Origin: Pseudanabaena sp. ABRG5-3
GTDB taxonomy: Bacteria; Cyanobacteriota; Cyanobacteriia; Pseudanabaenales; Pseudanabaenaceae
Assembly (NCBI RefSeq): GCF_003967015.1
Contig: NZ_AP017560.1
Location: 1,984,001 to 2,048,000, forward strand
Direction: 5' to 3'
Length of the DNA stretch: 64,000 nucleotides
Shown: positions 16,084 through 25,569 of the stretch, piece by piece
Layout of the letters: each line of letters starts with the position of its first letter
How positions within the stretch are numbered: the first letter of the stretch is position 1
Translations under genes and position numbers: made by a program
The notes under the pieces: generated by a model
Database searches by the model: none
Seen by the model: the letters and a program-made list of their open reading frames with translations, nothing else
Told to the model about the DNA's origin: nothing

Positions 16084-17085
16084 TTAATTTTGAACAGAGC
16101 CATCAGGCATAATTGTCCCAAACAATTTTGCCTCTGACAAACTGACTTCATTGAGATTTGCTAATCTTAAATTAGCTTTTGCTAAATTAGTACCAATTAA
16201 AAATGCTGCATCTAATTTTGCAGAAATCAATTGAGCACCATTCAAAGTTGCACCACTTAGATTGGCATTACTTAAAACTGCATCACTTAAAATTGTATCT
16301 TCCAAATTACTATTGCTTAGATCAGCATGACTAAGAATAGCGTTACTAAGGACAGCACTTCTAAGATTCGCATTACTTAAGTTCGCATTACTTAAATTCA
16401 CATTACTGAGAACGGCATCGGTTAGATTCGCGTAGCTCAAGTTTGATTGATTGATCGTGGCATTGCTCAGATCACATTCTTGCAAATTAGCGTTACTCAA
16501 ATTTGCTGTACCAAGTTTGGCATCAGATAAATTAGCATTACTCAAATCAGCAAATTCTAAATTTGCATTTGTTAAATCACTACGTCTCAAATCTGCATTG
16601 GTGAGGCTTGCATTACTCAAAATGGCATTGCTGAGATTAGTCTCACTCAAGTTTGCATTCCTTAAATCGCTAGAATCTAAATCTGCCCCACTCAAATTAG
16701 CTCCATTAAAAGAAGCCTCAGTTAAATCGGTTCCATAAAGATTTGACAAACTCAGGTTACATCTTTGCAAACAAGCTTCACGTAGGTGTGCCTTACTCAA
16801 ATAAGCTCCACTAACTTCAGCATCCCTTAAATTTGCCTTATACAAATCTGCTTCTCTGAGGTTTGCTTTTACTAAGTCAGAGCTACTTAGATTCGCACCT
16901 AGTAAATTAGCATTACTTAGATTTGTCCACCGTAAATTTACTCCACTTAAATCGGCTTCGCGGAGATTAGCTCTTCTCAAATTAGTACCACTAAGATTGG
17001 GAATAATCTCAGGATTCTCTAGTCGCCATAGATTCCAGCTAGCTACTCCTTGTTTCAGTATTGCAAGATGTTCCGAGTTTCCCAT
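16084..17085 (-). CDS. Pentapeptide-repeat protein
   Basis: A 333-residue protein. From about residue 30 to 325 it consists of some 60 tandem A(N/D)LxX pentapeptides with frequent SNANL units, which fold into a right-handed quadrilateral beta helix. There is no signal peptide or added catalytic domain. Such proteins are numerous in cyanobacteria and mostly without assigned function. The repetitive DNA creates spurious antisense ORFs here. Confidence 0.93.
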   Translation of the reverse strand: MGNSEHLAILKQGVASWNLWRLENPEIIPNLSGTNLRRANLREADLSGVNLRWTNLSNANLLGANLSSSDLVKANLREADLYKANLRDAEVSGAYLSKAHLREACLQRCNLSLSNLYGTDLTEASFNGANLSGADLDSSDLRNANLSETNLSNAILSNASLTNADLRRSDLTNANLEFADLSNANLSDAKLGTANLSNANLQECDLSNATINQSNLSYANLTDAVLSNVNLSNANLSNANLRSAVLSNAILSHADLSNSNLEDTILSDAVLSNANLSGATLNGAQLISAKLDAAFLIGTNLAKANLRLANLNEVSLSEAKLFGTIMPDGSVQN

Positions 17086-17634
17086 ATGTCTCTTCCTATG
17101 ACCCCTTGATCTGGTTGGATGTAGCTATTTTTTAAGTATTTATTTTTATTTAAGAGCGCAGAGTGAGCGCTGTATGAAATTTAGACTAAATTTTGAATGG
17201 CTTATCTTGCCACTAAATTAGCCATTAGCGAAACAAGAAAAAATCAGGTTTTTATGGATCCGATGATAAATAAAAATGAGATACATCGATTCACACCACA
17301 TCGGATCTCTAGATTTTTTGTTCATACTTCTCTCCCACCTAAGAATTAGCTATGCGGCGCTTTGCGCCGCATAGCTAATTCTTAGGTTTTAATGTCTCGC
17401 ACGCAAATCGAACTTGATTTAATCAAAGGGCAATTAGCGGCTAGGTACAATTCCTGAAACTCTATCCCATTTTTTTGCAAAGCTTATTTAAATCAGCTTG
17501 TATCTAGCAATACCCGTAATTCACGTTAGTTTACGTTAGTTAACATTTTAGCTACACAATCAGTCTAAAGAGTTAGGATACTGAAATGGGAGTAGAGCAA
17601 AGTTTCTAACTACATAATATTAATTTTTTGAAAT
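17086..17634. other. 549-nt gap with inverted repeats, no gene seen
   Basis: No convincing gene on either strand. It holds the palindrome at 17337-17387, an inverted repeat gatccgatg/catcggatc (17257-17265 and 17299-17307), and a third pair aatggct/agccatt (17198-17204 and 17219-17225). Near 17520 lies the short direct repeat acgttagttta/acgttagttaa just upstream of the next gene, which could be a regulatory site. Confidence 0.6.
17337..17387. repeat. Perfect 24-bp palindrome, loop TTT
   Basis: Arms 17337-17360 and 17364-17387 with core gcggcgc/gcgccgc around ttt. It lies in the middle of a 549-nt gap between divergent genes. Confidence 0.95.
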
Positions 17635-18252
17635 ATGTCTTCTTTTAAATCAGAACCATTTTTATGGATTCATCTATCGGGAATTGTGGCTTTTCCAATC
17701 TTTTTGGGAATTACTTGGTTGGGCTTATCCGTCAGCGATCACTCATCTACATTCGGACTAGAAATATTGCTAATGATCGTAATTGGCATCCTTCCTATTT
17801 TTCTCATGCAGTGGGCTCGTCCTTTTGAGATTTTTAGTTTACTCATCCTCGCGATGAAGCCCGATAAGATCTCCTGTCAACAACGCCAAATTTTGAGTTT
17901 ATTTAAAGCCCCAAAGCAACGTATTCTCAGCACAGCAACGGCGATCGCAATGATTGTAATATTGTACGGTCTATATCAATTGCCTCCCTTAACAATGATT
18001 GAGTTACCTATACTGACTCAATTACTTCGTCAATCCCATCTTCTGGGGCTAGTGGTTGCCTGTGGCGCTTTTCTGGGAGCTAATCTGTTTTTGCAAGTCC
18101 CCATCAGCGTTTTAGGAGTACTGCTCAGCAACGAACAAGAGTTTGCGGCGATCGCACCCTATCCCACTGACAAAATTACACAGGATTTTACCTTGGCGGG
18201 TTTTTGGGTCGATAAAATTATCGCGATCAATCTAGTAACTCCACAAAAATAA
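17635..18252 (+). CDS. Low-complexity-tail-type membrane protein
   Basis: A 205-residue protein with about five hydrophobic segments (residues 12-32, 42-60, 98-116, 135-158 and a further one). The opening FKSEPFLWIHLSGI and the WARPFEIFSLL block match a conserved cyanobacterial membrane family usually annotated as low-complexity tail membrane protein. This copy has little of the low-complexity tail. Function is unknown. A short direct repeat precedes it. Confidence 0.75.
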   Translation: MSSFKSEPFLWIHLSGIVAFPIFLGITWLGLSVSDHSSTFGLEILLMIVIGILPIFLMQWARPFEIFSLLILAMKPDKISCQQRQILSLFKAPKQRILSTATAIAMIVILYGLYQLPPLTMIELPILTQLLRQSHLLGLVVACGAFLGANLFLQVPISVLGVLLSNEQEFAAIAPYPTDKITQDFTLAGFWVDKIIAINLVTPQK

Positions 18253-18344
18253 ATAAAAATTAAAATCGCTAGTAAAAATTAAAATCGCTTATTTCGGTAT
18301 AGTTTTCCTAGTAGTTGATGGCTGGCTCCAAGCAGGAAAGGAAA

Positions 18345-19568
18345 ATGAACCGATATTCGCTCTCGATCGCAGTTCTGATTACCTGTATTAGCGGATTTCC
18401 TACTTTTAGTCACAACTTATCCGTTTGGGCAGAATCAACAAATTCTTCACCAGCTATTGCATCACAGATTGTCACACCTCAGAAAGCGATCGCTCGGTTA
18501 CTTAATTCCCAAAAGCCAAAAGCTGAATGGTTTACCACTGAATTATTAGCCAAACTATCTCTTACCCAAATTGAGCAAATTGTTGCCAATCTCCAAATAG
18601 TTGTCGGAAATTGTCAGCAAGTGCAAGGTCAAGATGTCAGCTATCTAGCAATTTGCGATCGCGGTAATGTGCCAATCAAAATCAAGCTCAATCCATAAGG
18701 GAAAATCGCTGCATTTTTCTTAGGTAAACATCAACAAACCTTTGAGCAAGCTGTTGCTAGTTTTAAAGCCATAGACGGCAAAGTTAGCCTTTTGGTGATG
18801 GAAGGCAAAAATCAACGGGCAGGCATCCAAGCTGATAGTCCGATGGCAGTGGGTTCCGCTTTTAAATTAGCAGTACTAAATGCTTTAAAAAAGCAAATTG
18901 CTGAAGGAAAAATCACTTGGGATAAAGTTGTCTCACTTCAGGCAAACCAACAAAGCCTACCAACAGGACTATTACAAAACTGGTCAGCAGGTTCGCTTTT
19001 AACTGTTCAGACTTTGGCAAGTTTAATGATTTCCCTCAGTGACAATACAGCTACAGATACATTGATCGATCTCATTGGTAGAAATGCAATAGAACGTTTC
19101 TCACTGCGTAATCGTCCATTGCTCAAAACCCGTGAAATGTTTACATTGCGAAGTGCGAAGAATGCAAATCTATTAAAGAAATATCGACTTGCAAATACTA
19201 GCGATCGCCTACAAATATTGCAAGAGATTTCGCGTCAAGATTTGCCTGATGTGATGGAGTTCGTAACCAATCCTCAGGTTTCTCTCGATGTTGAATGGAT
19301 TTTTACAGTACGGGAGTTATGCGCTCTTATTGAAGATGTTGCTGATTTACCATTGATGTCATTTAACGCAGGTGTAGCCGATCCGACAGCATGGAAAAAG
19401 ATTGCTTTCAAAGGTGGCTCAGATGCAGGTGTTTTAAATTTTACAACCTTGCTCCAGTCCAAAAATGGTAAATCCTATTGTGTTTCTGCAACATGGAATA
19501 ATACTAAGCCTGTCAGTGACGTTCAGTTTGCTACTCTATATAAAGGATTAATTGATATGCTTCCATAG
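18345..19568 (+). pseudogene. Serine hydrolase (class A beta-lactamase-like), interrupted by an in-frame stop
   Basis: Two parts in one frame, separated by a single TAA at 18696-18698. Part 1 (from ATG 18345, after ggaaagg) has a signal peptide and a 118-residue N-terminal region. Part 2 continues without frameshift after the stop and has the serine beta-lactamase/transpeptidase motifs: SAFK (SxxK), SDN in LSDNTATD and KGG in FKGGSDAG. A periplasmic hydrolase of this fold is clear for part 2. Part 2 could restart only at TTG 18792, GTG 18795 or ATG 18798, which would lack a signal peptide. Nonsense mutation is the simplest reading; two coupled genes or a sequencing error remain possible. Confidence 0.8.
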
Positions 19569-19588
19569 TAAAAATATAAACTTAAGCT

Positions 19589-20308
19589 ATGAAAATTGCT
19601 GTAAGAATTACAATTAAAACTTTGATACTGAGTTTAGTGTTTGCAGATAGTCTATTCGCTCAAACCCTTAAATTACCTGCAAATCTAATTCCTTTTAACT
19701 CTATAGAAGGGGAAAAGCTATTAATTAATAGTCAGTTTAGAAATGACTATTTTCCCTTAAGTATTCATTTTGTTACTCAAAAAAATCAGGCTTATTGTGG
19801 GGTTGCTAGTATGGTAATGGTGCTAAATGCTTTAAATATTGCTGCCCCTGAAGCCCCTGAATATCCCAGTTTTCATACCTTTACTCAAGACAATTTTTTT
19901 GACAATGAGAAAACCAGACAGATTTCTTCTGCCAAAGTCATTTCTAGGCGAGGGATGAACCTAGAGAAATTAGGTAAATTATTGGAAAGCTATGATGTTA
20001 AAGCAAAGGTTTATCGTGCTGCGGACATTGATATATCACAATTTCGCCGACTAATTACTGACAATTTAAAACAACCAAATAACTTTGTCATTGTTAATTA
20101 TTTACGAAAATCTATTGGACAAGAACAAGGAGGACATATCTCACCGATCGCTGCTTATGATCAATCCACAGATCGATTTTTAATTCTTGATGTTTCCCGT
20201 TATAAATATCCGCCAGTTTGGGTAAAAGCGGAAGAATTATGGCAAGCAATTTCTACTGTCGATTTTGATGGTGGTAAGACACGCGGTTTTGTCATCATCA
20301 GCCAATAG
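19589..20308 (+). CDS. Prokaryotic phytochelatin synthase-like peptidase (C83)
   Basis: A 239-residue secreted or periplasmic protein with an N-terminal signal peptide (about residues 1-24). The papain-like catalytic triad is readable: Cys in QAYCGVASM (about 69), His in GGHISPIAAYD and Asp in ILDVSRYKYPPVW. These match peptidase C83 domains. Bacterial half-size enzymes, such as the studied one from Nostoc, mainly remove glycine from glutathione and make little phytochelatin. It lies 20 nt after the broken hydrolase gene. Confidence 0.92.
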   Translation: MKIAVRITIKTLILSLVFADSLFAQTLKLPANLIPFNSIEGEKLLINSQFRNDYFPLSIHFVTQKNQAYCGVASMVMVLNALNIAAPEAPEYPSFHTFTQDNFFDNEKTRQISSAKVISRRGMNLEKLGKLLESYDVKAKVYRAADIDISQFRRLITDNLKQPNNFVIVNYLRKSIGQEQGGHISPIAAYDQSTDRFLILDVSRYKYPPVWVKAEELWQAISTVDFDGGKTRGFVIISQ

Positions 20309-20361
20309 CTAAAGAAGTGATAATGTGCCACGATATCCACAGCAAATTATCACTTCTTTAG
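20309..20361. repeat. Inverted repeat after the C83 peptidase gene
   Basis: Sixteen-bp arms ctaaagaagtgataat/attatcacttctttag (20309-20324 and 20346-20361) with a 21-nt loop, immediately after the stop codon. It is a likely 3' hairpin, with no T run. Confidence 0.75.
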
Positions 20362-20418
20362 GAATACTAATTAAGTTGTTAGTTTCATCTATCACATGCT
20401 TTTTAAATAGTTTAAAAA

Positions 20419-20721
20419 ATGCGAGCCAAGATTGATAACGAAGTTCTATTTATTCACCGTGATGATGTGCCGAAGTATAACAAACAAGGCTCTATCGTCC
20501 GTAATAGTTACTTTTGGGCTTTGCGATCGATCGCAGGTCGGTCAAACTCTCGCTATGATTGGGAATTTGAATCGGAAATATGGATTGCCTTACAGCGCAT
20601 GTTACTCTCTTTCGGCGAGTCAGGCTATTTGCCAACTCGTGAAACTCAGTTAGAATTTGCCCCTGATACAGAAGATATTCCCCAAGTTTTGCGATTAGTA
20701 TCCACCATTGCAGACCCATAG
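20419..20721 (+). CDS. Hypothetical protein, 100 residues
   Basis: A 100-residue soluble protein with mixed charge and no signal peptide or membrane segment. I do not recognise a family. Codon use is like the neighbours and the reading frame is open from an ATG. A 16-bp palindrome begins inside the gene, so the last residues Ile-Ala-Asp-Pro and the stop are encoded by its left arm. Function unknown. Confidence 0.55.
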   Translation: MRAKIDNEVLFIHRDDVPKYNKQGSIVRNSYFWALRSIAGRSNSRYDWEFESEIWIALQRMLLSFGESGYLPTRETQLEFAPDTEDIPQVLRLVSTIADP

Positions 20722-20741
20722 CATTGCTATGGATCTGCAAT
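20707..20741. repeat. Palindrome overlapping a gene end, loop ATT
   Basis: Sixteen-bp arms (20707-20722 and 20726-20741) with one C-A mismatch. The left arm is the 3' end of the upstream coding sequence including its TAG. Confidence 0.85.
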
Positions 20742-20836
20742 CGCAAAACATAATCCTAGAGAGCTATCCCAGATTGTGTAACAAATTGTTAAACTAATCT
20801 ATACGCTGAGTCTAAAAGTGAGCCTACAAAAGTCCT

Positions 20837-22774
20837 ATGTCCGCACCAAAATCAGACTTTGAGTTAGATCGTTATGATATCAATGCGATCGCCAATTATT
20901 ACCGTAACCAACCTCTGCGAGTCTGGTGGCGCTGTGTCGTGATTTTTGTGCCACTAATTTGGTTGTTTCTCAGATTGCGCCTCAATACTAAAGCGTCAGC
21001 CGAAAAATTAAAAAAATTGGCGATCGAATCACGGGAACTAGTAACTCGCCTTGGCCCCGCATTTATCAAAATAGGGCAAGCCCTCTCTACTCGTCCAGAC
21101 ATCGTACCACCAGTATTCATGGACGAGCTTGCGGAGTTGCAAGATCAACTACCTGCGTTTCCCAATGAGATCGCCTTTCAATTTATTCGTGATGCACTAG
21201 GAGCCGATCCCTCAGAAGTCTATGCGGAAATATCGGAAAATCCGATCGCAGCAGCATCCCTTGGGCAAGTCTACAAGGGCAGACTGAAAACAGGTGAACT
21301 CGTAGCTATCAAAGTCCAGCGTCCCGACATCGCCGCAGGCATTGCCCTTGATATGTATATTCTGCGAGGCATTGCCACATGGATGAAAAAGACCTTTAAA
21401 TTTGTTCGCACTAATTTAGCCGCAATTCTTGACGAATTTGCTAGTCGCATTTTTGAAGAAATGGACTATACCTTTGAAGGACAAAATGCAGAAAAATTCG
21501 CTAAATATTATGGCGAATTAGAAGGAATTTATGTGCCAAGAATCTATTGGCAATACACTGCTAAGCGAGTGTTGACCATGGAATGGATTGAAGGCATTAA
21601 GCTCACCAACGTTCAAAAAGTCAAAGAAGCTGGTTTTGATAGTCGCCAGATTATTGAAGTTGGTGTGCAATGTTCTTTGCGTCAATTGCTTGATTATGGT
21701 TATTTCCATGCCGATCCCCACCCAGGCAATTTATTAGTCATGAATGATGGCAAACTCGCCTATCTAGATTTTGGCATGATGAGTGAAGTTTCCGCTGAAC
21801 AAAGATTTGGTCTGATTGAAGCGATCGTGCATTTGGTAAATCGTGATTTTGATGCTTTGTCTAAGGATTATGTGCGTTTAGGATTCTTGACTGAAGATAT
21901 TGATTTTGGAGCGATCGTACCTGCTCTGTCAGATGTCTTTAATCCGCCCGAAGGTCAGAGTCTTACGCAAATGGATTTTAAAGACATGACCGATCAACTA
22001 TCACAGATCATGTATGACTATCCATTTCAAGTACCTGCCTACTATGCGTTGATTATCCGATCGCTTGTCACACTAGAAGGTATTGCCTTTAGCGTCGATC
22101 CGAATTTCAAAGTCTTAGCGGTTGCCTATCCCTATGTCGCCAACCGCTTGCTCAATGACTCAGCCCCAGAATTAAGGATGGCGCTCAAGGACTTACTCTT
22201 CCGTGATGGCGAGTTTCGCTGGAATCGCCTTGAGAATTTACTGAGTAATGCCCAAATCAACCCAGACTATAACTTAAATGGAACTATTGATAAGGGCATA
22301 GATTTCCTACTTTCCGAACGCAGTGAATTTATGCATGATCGCATTATCGATGAAATCGTCAAAGGTATTGAGGTAGAAGCGAGCAAGCGTTTACCTGCCA
22401 ATCTCCGCACCTCTCTAATTGGCGATATCGTTGTTGATCCTCAAGTTAAAGAAAAAATCACAAAAGCTGGAACCCCTTCTAGTTTGGGCTATATTGCAAG
22501 ATTATGGTCAATCTTGCAAAAAGATAAGGCAATTACTCCCAATGAGATGCTACCCTTAGCTACTCGAATTTTGAGTAAGCCCCAAACCCTAACACTCGGT
22601 CGCGATGTCATCTCTAAACTAGCTCAGCGATCGCTAGTCAGAACAGTAAGGGGAATGTTACTACGCGATGAGAAAAAGTATCAGACGGAGAAACAAGAAC
22701 AGGAAGAAGAAAGAGAACTAGTTGGTTCTGCACCTTCAGGCTTGAGGCGATTAGTCAATGGACGCAGTTGGTAG
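20837..22774 (+). CDS. ABC1 kinase (AarF/UbiB family), copy 2
   Basis: A 645-residue ABC1/UbiB kinase. KIGQALSTRPD (about residue 75), VAIKVQRPD, FHADPHPGNLL and LDFGMM with a normal DFG are present. A membrane segment lies near residues 30-50, and a long C-terminal extension rich in charged residues follows. Cyanobacterial members act on prenylquinone pathways. It is longer than the paralogue at 14195 and differs in the metal-binding motif. The family A repeat follows it directly. Confidence 0.93.
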   Translation: MSAPKSDFELDRYDINAIANYYRNQPLRVWWRCVVIFVPLIWLFLRLRLNTKASAEKLKKLAIESRELVTRLGPAFIKIGQALSTRPDIVPPVFMDELAELQDQLPAFPNEIAFQFIRDALGADPSEVYAEISENPIAAASLGQVYKGRLKTGELVAIKVQRPDIAAGIALDMYILRGIATWMKKTFKFVRTNLAAILDEFASRIFEEMDYTFEGQNAEKFAKYYGELEGIYVPRIYWQYTAKRVLTMEWIEGIKLTNVQKVKEAGFDSRQIIEVGVQCSLRQLLDYGYFHADPHPGNLLVMNDGKLAYLDFGMMSEVSAEQRFGLIEAIVHLVNRDFDALSKDYVRLGFLTEDIDFGAIVPALSDVFNPPEGQSLTQMDFKDMTDQLSQIMYDYPFQVPAYYALIIRSLVTLEGIAFSVDPNFKVLAVAYPYVANRLLNDSAPELRMALKDLLFRDGEFRWNRLENLLSNAQINPDYNLNGTIDKGIDFLLSERSEFMHDRIIDEIVKGIEVEASKRLPANLRTSLIGDIVVDPQVKEKITKAGTPSSLGYIARLWSILQKDKAITPNEMLPLATRILSKPQTLTLGRDVISKLAQRSLVRTVRGMLLRDEKKYQTEKQEQEEERELVGSAPSGLRRLVNGRSW

Positions 22775-22784
22775 AGTGTTTGTC

Positions 22785-22891
22785 CTACAACACTCTGCGC
22801 TCAAAACCAAACCAAGAGATTTTTTGAAAGGCTTGCGAAGCAAGCCTTTCAAAAAATCTCTTGTGGTTCGTTTGATCGGCAATTGCTGTAA
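22785..22891. repeat. Interspersed palindromic element, family A copy 2
   Basis: About 107 bp, homologous over its whole length to 15897-16003. It has perfect 24-bp arms (caagag to cttgc) around loop gaa and a right end gctgtaa. The left end is ctacaac, a diverged ttacagc. Compared with copy 1, one A:T pair in the stem is G:C. Like copy 1 it lies directly downstream of an ABC1 kinase gene. Confidence 0.9.
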
Positions 22892-22980
22892 TTCTTTAGT
22901 GACGATTACTATAATTATTTGTATAATGAGGCTAATCTGCTATTGTGAATTGGCAGACAAAATTAGTCTCATCAACTTCT

Positions 22981-23054
22981 GGGAATGTAGCTCAGTTGGA
23001 TAGAGCGAGCGCCTCCTAAGCGCTAGGTCATCGGTTCGATCCCGATCATTCCTG
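22981..23054 (+). tRNA. trnR-CCU: tRNA-Arg (CCU)
   Basis: A 74-nt tRNA without encoded CCA. Acceptor GGGAATG pairs with CATTCCT (one G-U pair) and the discriminator is G. The anticodon stem AGCGC/GCGCT holds loop CTCCTAA with anticodon CCT. D and T arms are normal, with TTCGATC in the T loop. It reads the rare AGG codon. Confidence 0.97.
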
Positions 23055-23092
23055 TTCCTTACAAAGCTTAGAGCTTGAATAATGTAAATGCT

Positions 23093-24547
23093 TTAATATG
23101 CACCCTTGCCAAATATTACTAGTCTGACTGTTTCTATCAGAATTTCTAGATCGAAGTTTAACGACCACCGATCAATATAAAACAAATCTAATTTCGCAAC
23201 ATCATCAATCGTATCTAAATCCGATCGCCCCGAAATTTGCCAGAGTCCAGTAATCCCCGGCATCACTAAATGACGGGTATGATGCCAGCTAGTGAACCGT
23301 GCGACATCACGCACAGGTAAAGGACGTGGACCCACTAAACTCATTTGCCCAAGCAATACATTAAATAACTGAGGTAGCTCATCGAGACTTGTACAGCGCA
23401 AAAAATGTCCAATGGGAATAATCCTTGGATCACGCTCGATTTTAAACATCACACCATCAGCACTTTTATTGAGATGCTCTAATTCAGCTTGGCGGCGATC
23501 AGCATCCATAAACATACTGCGAAATTTCCACATACGGAATACATGCCCTTGTAAGCCAATGCGCTCTTGGGTATAGAAAACACTCCCTTTAGAGCTAGTT
23601 TTAATCGCGATCGCGATCACCACAAATACAGGTGACAGGACAATCAAGCCAACTAAAGCTGCAACAAAATCTAAACAACGCTTAAAGACATATTCCCAAT
23701 TAGCCAAAAGTGATGGTTCAATCCGAATCATAGGCATAGAGGCAAAAATTTCAGGATTGCCACGCCGATGTAGCAACATTAAACTCGATGGCACTAGCCT
23801 TAACCCAATTCCTGCATTGCGAAGTTGCCAATATAACTGGGAAGCTAGCTGCGTTTCGGGCAACCCTTCGGCAATGACCTCCTTTGCTCCCGAGTTCATA
23901 ATTGCTTGAATGGAGTGGGAAGAATTAGCTAATGAAGAAGCTAGAACGCCCACAACCCTATAGCCTGTGCGTTTTTCAACAATCTTTGCCAAGTATGAAA
24001 GGCGATCACTAGGGGCGATGATAAAAACAGGAGTATGGGTTCGGGCGATTGGAAACTGATCGAAAATCAGCGTCAGTAATAACCGCAAGCCAATTATCAT
24101 CACTACACTGCCAAGCCATGCTGGTAAAAAAAGCGATCGCGGTGCATCTACCTTAGGATCGTAAAAGTAACAAACCACCAATGACGATAAATAAACACCA
24201 CTAATAAATTGCGCTTGTTTTACATAGTTGCGCCATTGTGACTCACTTTTATAAAAATTGTGATAGGCAAAGCCCGTGACGATTACCGCCGCAAATGCCC
24301 AAAACAAACCAGTTAACCCTGCAAATTCTCCCCAATTTAGTTCTGGTGGCAAAGTTGAAAAAGCTTGATTAAAATTTAGTGAGACTTTCCAAACGATCCC
24401 TAAACCCAAAATATCGCTCAAAATCAGTAATAGCGTTCGCAACCAATTAAACTCAATCACATTCCTTTGCTGGAAATGATTTCCTGCCCGAAGGTCACGC
24501 TTTATAGAACGCTTTTCGGTTGGTTGGCGATCGCTACTCACTCTCAT
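23093..24547 (-). CDS. Polyprenyl-phosphate sugar phosphotransferase (WbaP-like)
   Basis: A 484-residue integral membrane enzyme that attaches the first sugar phosphate to undecaprenyl phosphate for exopolysaccharide or O-antigen synthesis. Four N-terminal membrane helices (about residues 35-165) precede a degenerate Rossmann region with YRVVGVL. A fifth membrane segment (about 295-315) leads into the catalytic bacterial sugar transferase domain with YTQERIG, WKFRSM, ELPQLFNVL and SLVGPRP. The gene stands alone, so the specific sugar is unknown. Confidence 0.94.
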   Translation of the reverse strand: MRVSSDRQPTEKRSIKRDLRAGNHFQQRNVIEFNWLRTLLLILSDILGLGIVWKVSLNFNQAFSTLPPELNWGEFAGLTGLFWAFAAVIVTGFAYHNFYKSESQWRNYVKQAQFISGVYLSSLVVCYFYDPKVDAPRSLFLPAWLGSVVMIIGLRLLLTLIFDQFPIARTHTPVFIIAPSDRLSYLAKIVEKRTGYRVVGVLASSLANSSHSIQAIMNSGAKEVIAEGLPETQLASQLYWQLRNAGIGLRLVPSSLMLLHRRGNPEIFASMPMIRIEPSLLANWEYVFKRCLDFVAALVGLIVLSPVFVVIAIAIKTSSKGSVFYTQERIGLQGHVFRMWKFRSMFMDADRRQAELEHLNKSADGVMFKIERDPRIIPIGHFLRCTSLDELPQLFNVLLGQMSLVGPRPLPVRDVARFTSWHHTRHLVMPGITGLWQISGRSDLDTIDDVAKLDLFYIDRWSLNFDLEILIETVRLVIFGKGAY

Positions 24548-24662
24548 CTTCCTCTTTTCTCTGACCCTGATTTTGCACTACAACAGATACTCTGTTAAAT
24601 CCTGCTTATTATCTTGCCCAAATTTAGTAGTGCTTAGTCCTAAAAAGACAAGGATTTATTGT

Positions 24663-24701
24663 GGTAAGGATGGGCGGCGCGAAGCGCCGCCCATCCTTAC
24701 C
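24663..24701. repeat. Perfect 18-bp palindrome, loop GAA
   Basis: Arms 24663-24680 and 24684-24701 with apex gcgaagc. It is homologous to 13187-13223, with one stem pair changed in both arms. It lies between divergent genes. The rest of the 359-nt gap holds an imperfect AT-rich inverted repeat (aattttttg/caaaaaatt near 24770-24810) and no gene. Confidence 0.95.
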
Positions 24702-24906
24702 TACTTAGCACTACCTAGTAGTGATTAAGGCAATAACTAAAAGCTAATGAATGAAAGCTATTAGAGCCAATTTTTTGAGTCAAGTTTTTGCTATGCCACA
24801 AAAAATTGACTCTTTGAACCCTTAGCCTCTAGCTATGAGTTTTGTCCAAGCTTTATGCTATTATCACTAAGGCAAAAAATACGGCTTTGGAGTCTTGATT
24901 CGCTCA

Positions 24907-25329
24907 ATGAATACAGAAATTGCAGAAGATTTATTCACTCAAGGTTTAGAACGCTACAAACAAGGTGAATCTGCGGCGACCTTAATTCCTGTGTTTGAAA
25001 AAGTGTGCGATCGCCAACCCAAAGTTGCAAGTGGTTGGATTTGTCTGTCTTGGTTGTATTTGCTAGACAACAATGCCAAGCTTGCTGTCAAAGCTGCCCA
25101 AAAAGCAGTCAAAATTGCTCCTGAAGATCCTCAAGGACGCATTAACCTTGCGATCGCTATGTTGGAATTGTCTCAAAAGGGTGTGCGCGAACAAATCGAA
25201 GCTGCTCAAAATTGGCTAATGATTTTGAAGGATATTAAGCCAGAGATTGTTGAGAATTTTGAAGAAGGTTTACGCCGTCGTCCAGACTGGAAAGCGCTTG
25301 AAAAGGTTAGAGATTGGGTACTCAACTAA
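24907..25329 (+). CDS. TPR-like protein
   Basis: A 140-residue soluble helical protein with about two TPR-like helix pairs: ASGWICLSWLYLLDNNAKLA and LAVKAAQKAVKIAPEDPQGR. I start it at the ATG at 24907 rather than the TTG twelve bases upstream. It is conserved-looking and probably a scaffold or interaction protein. Function is unknown, with no co-transcribed neighbour. Confidence 0.8.
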   Translation: MNTEIAEDLFTQGLERYKQGESAATLIPVFEKVCDRQPKVASGWICLSWLYLLDNNAKLAVKAAQKAVKIAPEDPQGRINLAIAMLELSQKGVREQIEAAQNWLMILKDIKPEIVENFEEGLRRRPDWKALEKVRDWVLN

Positions 25330-25569
25330 AATTTCAGCGACAACTTTAAATGGTTATTAATATTTGTTAAAGCTAATTGTTTAAGTTAGGGATATAACTT
25401 TACCTAAACTCATATAACTTCATAACTATCATCACTTTGTCAGAAAAACTTAACACAGGTTTTTTGTCAAGAGTGTTAGGCTACCTAAATATAAACGACT
25501 GATAAGGTTGTTAAATTTTTTTTATTGCTGATAGTTGTACATCTTTGTATTGAAAAGGAAGTTAGTCCC

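Noticed and set aside
16451-16738. Plus-strand ORF opposite the pentapeptide-repeat gene
   Set aside because: It is the antisense of repetitive A(N/D)L codons, has repetitive Leu/Lys/Ser composition and no family resemblance. It is a shadow of the real gene.
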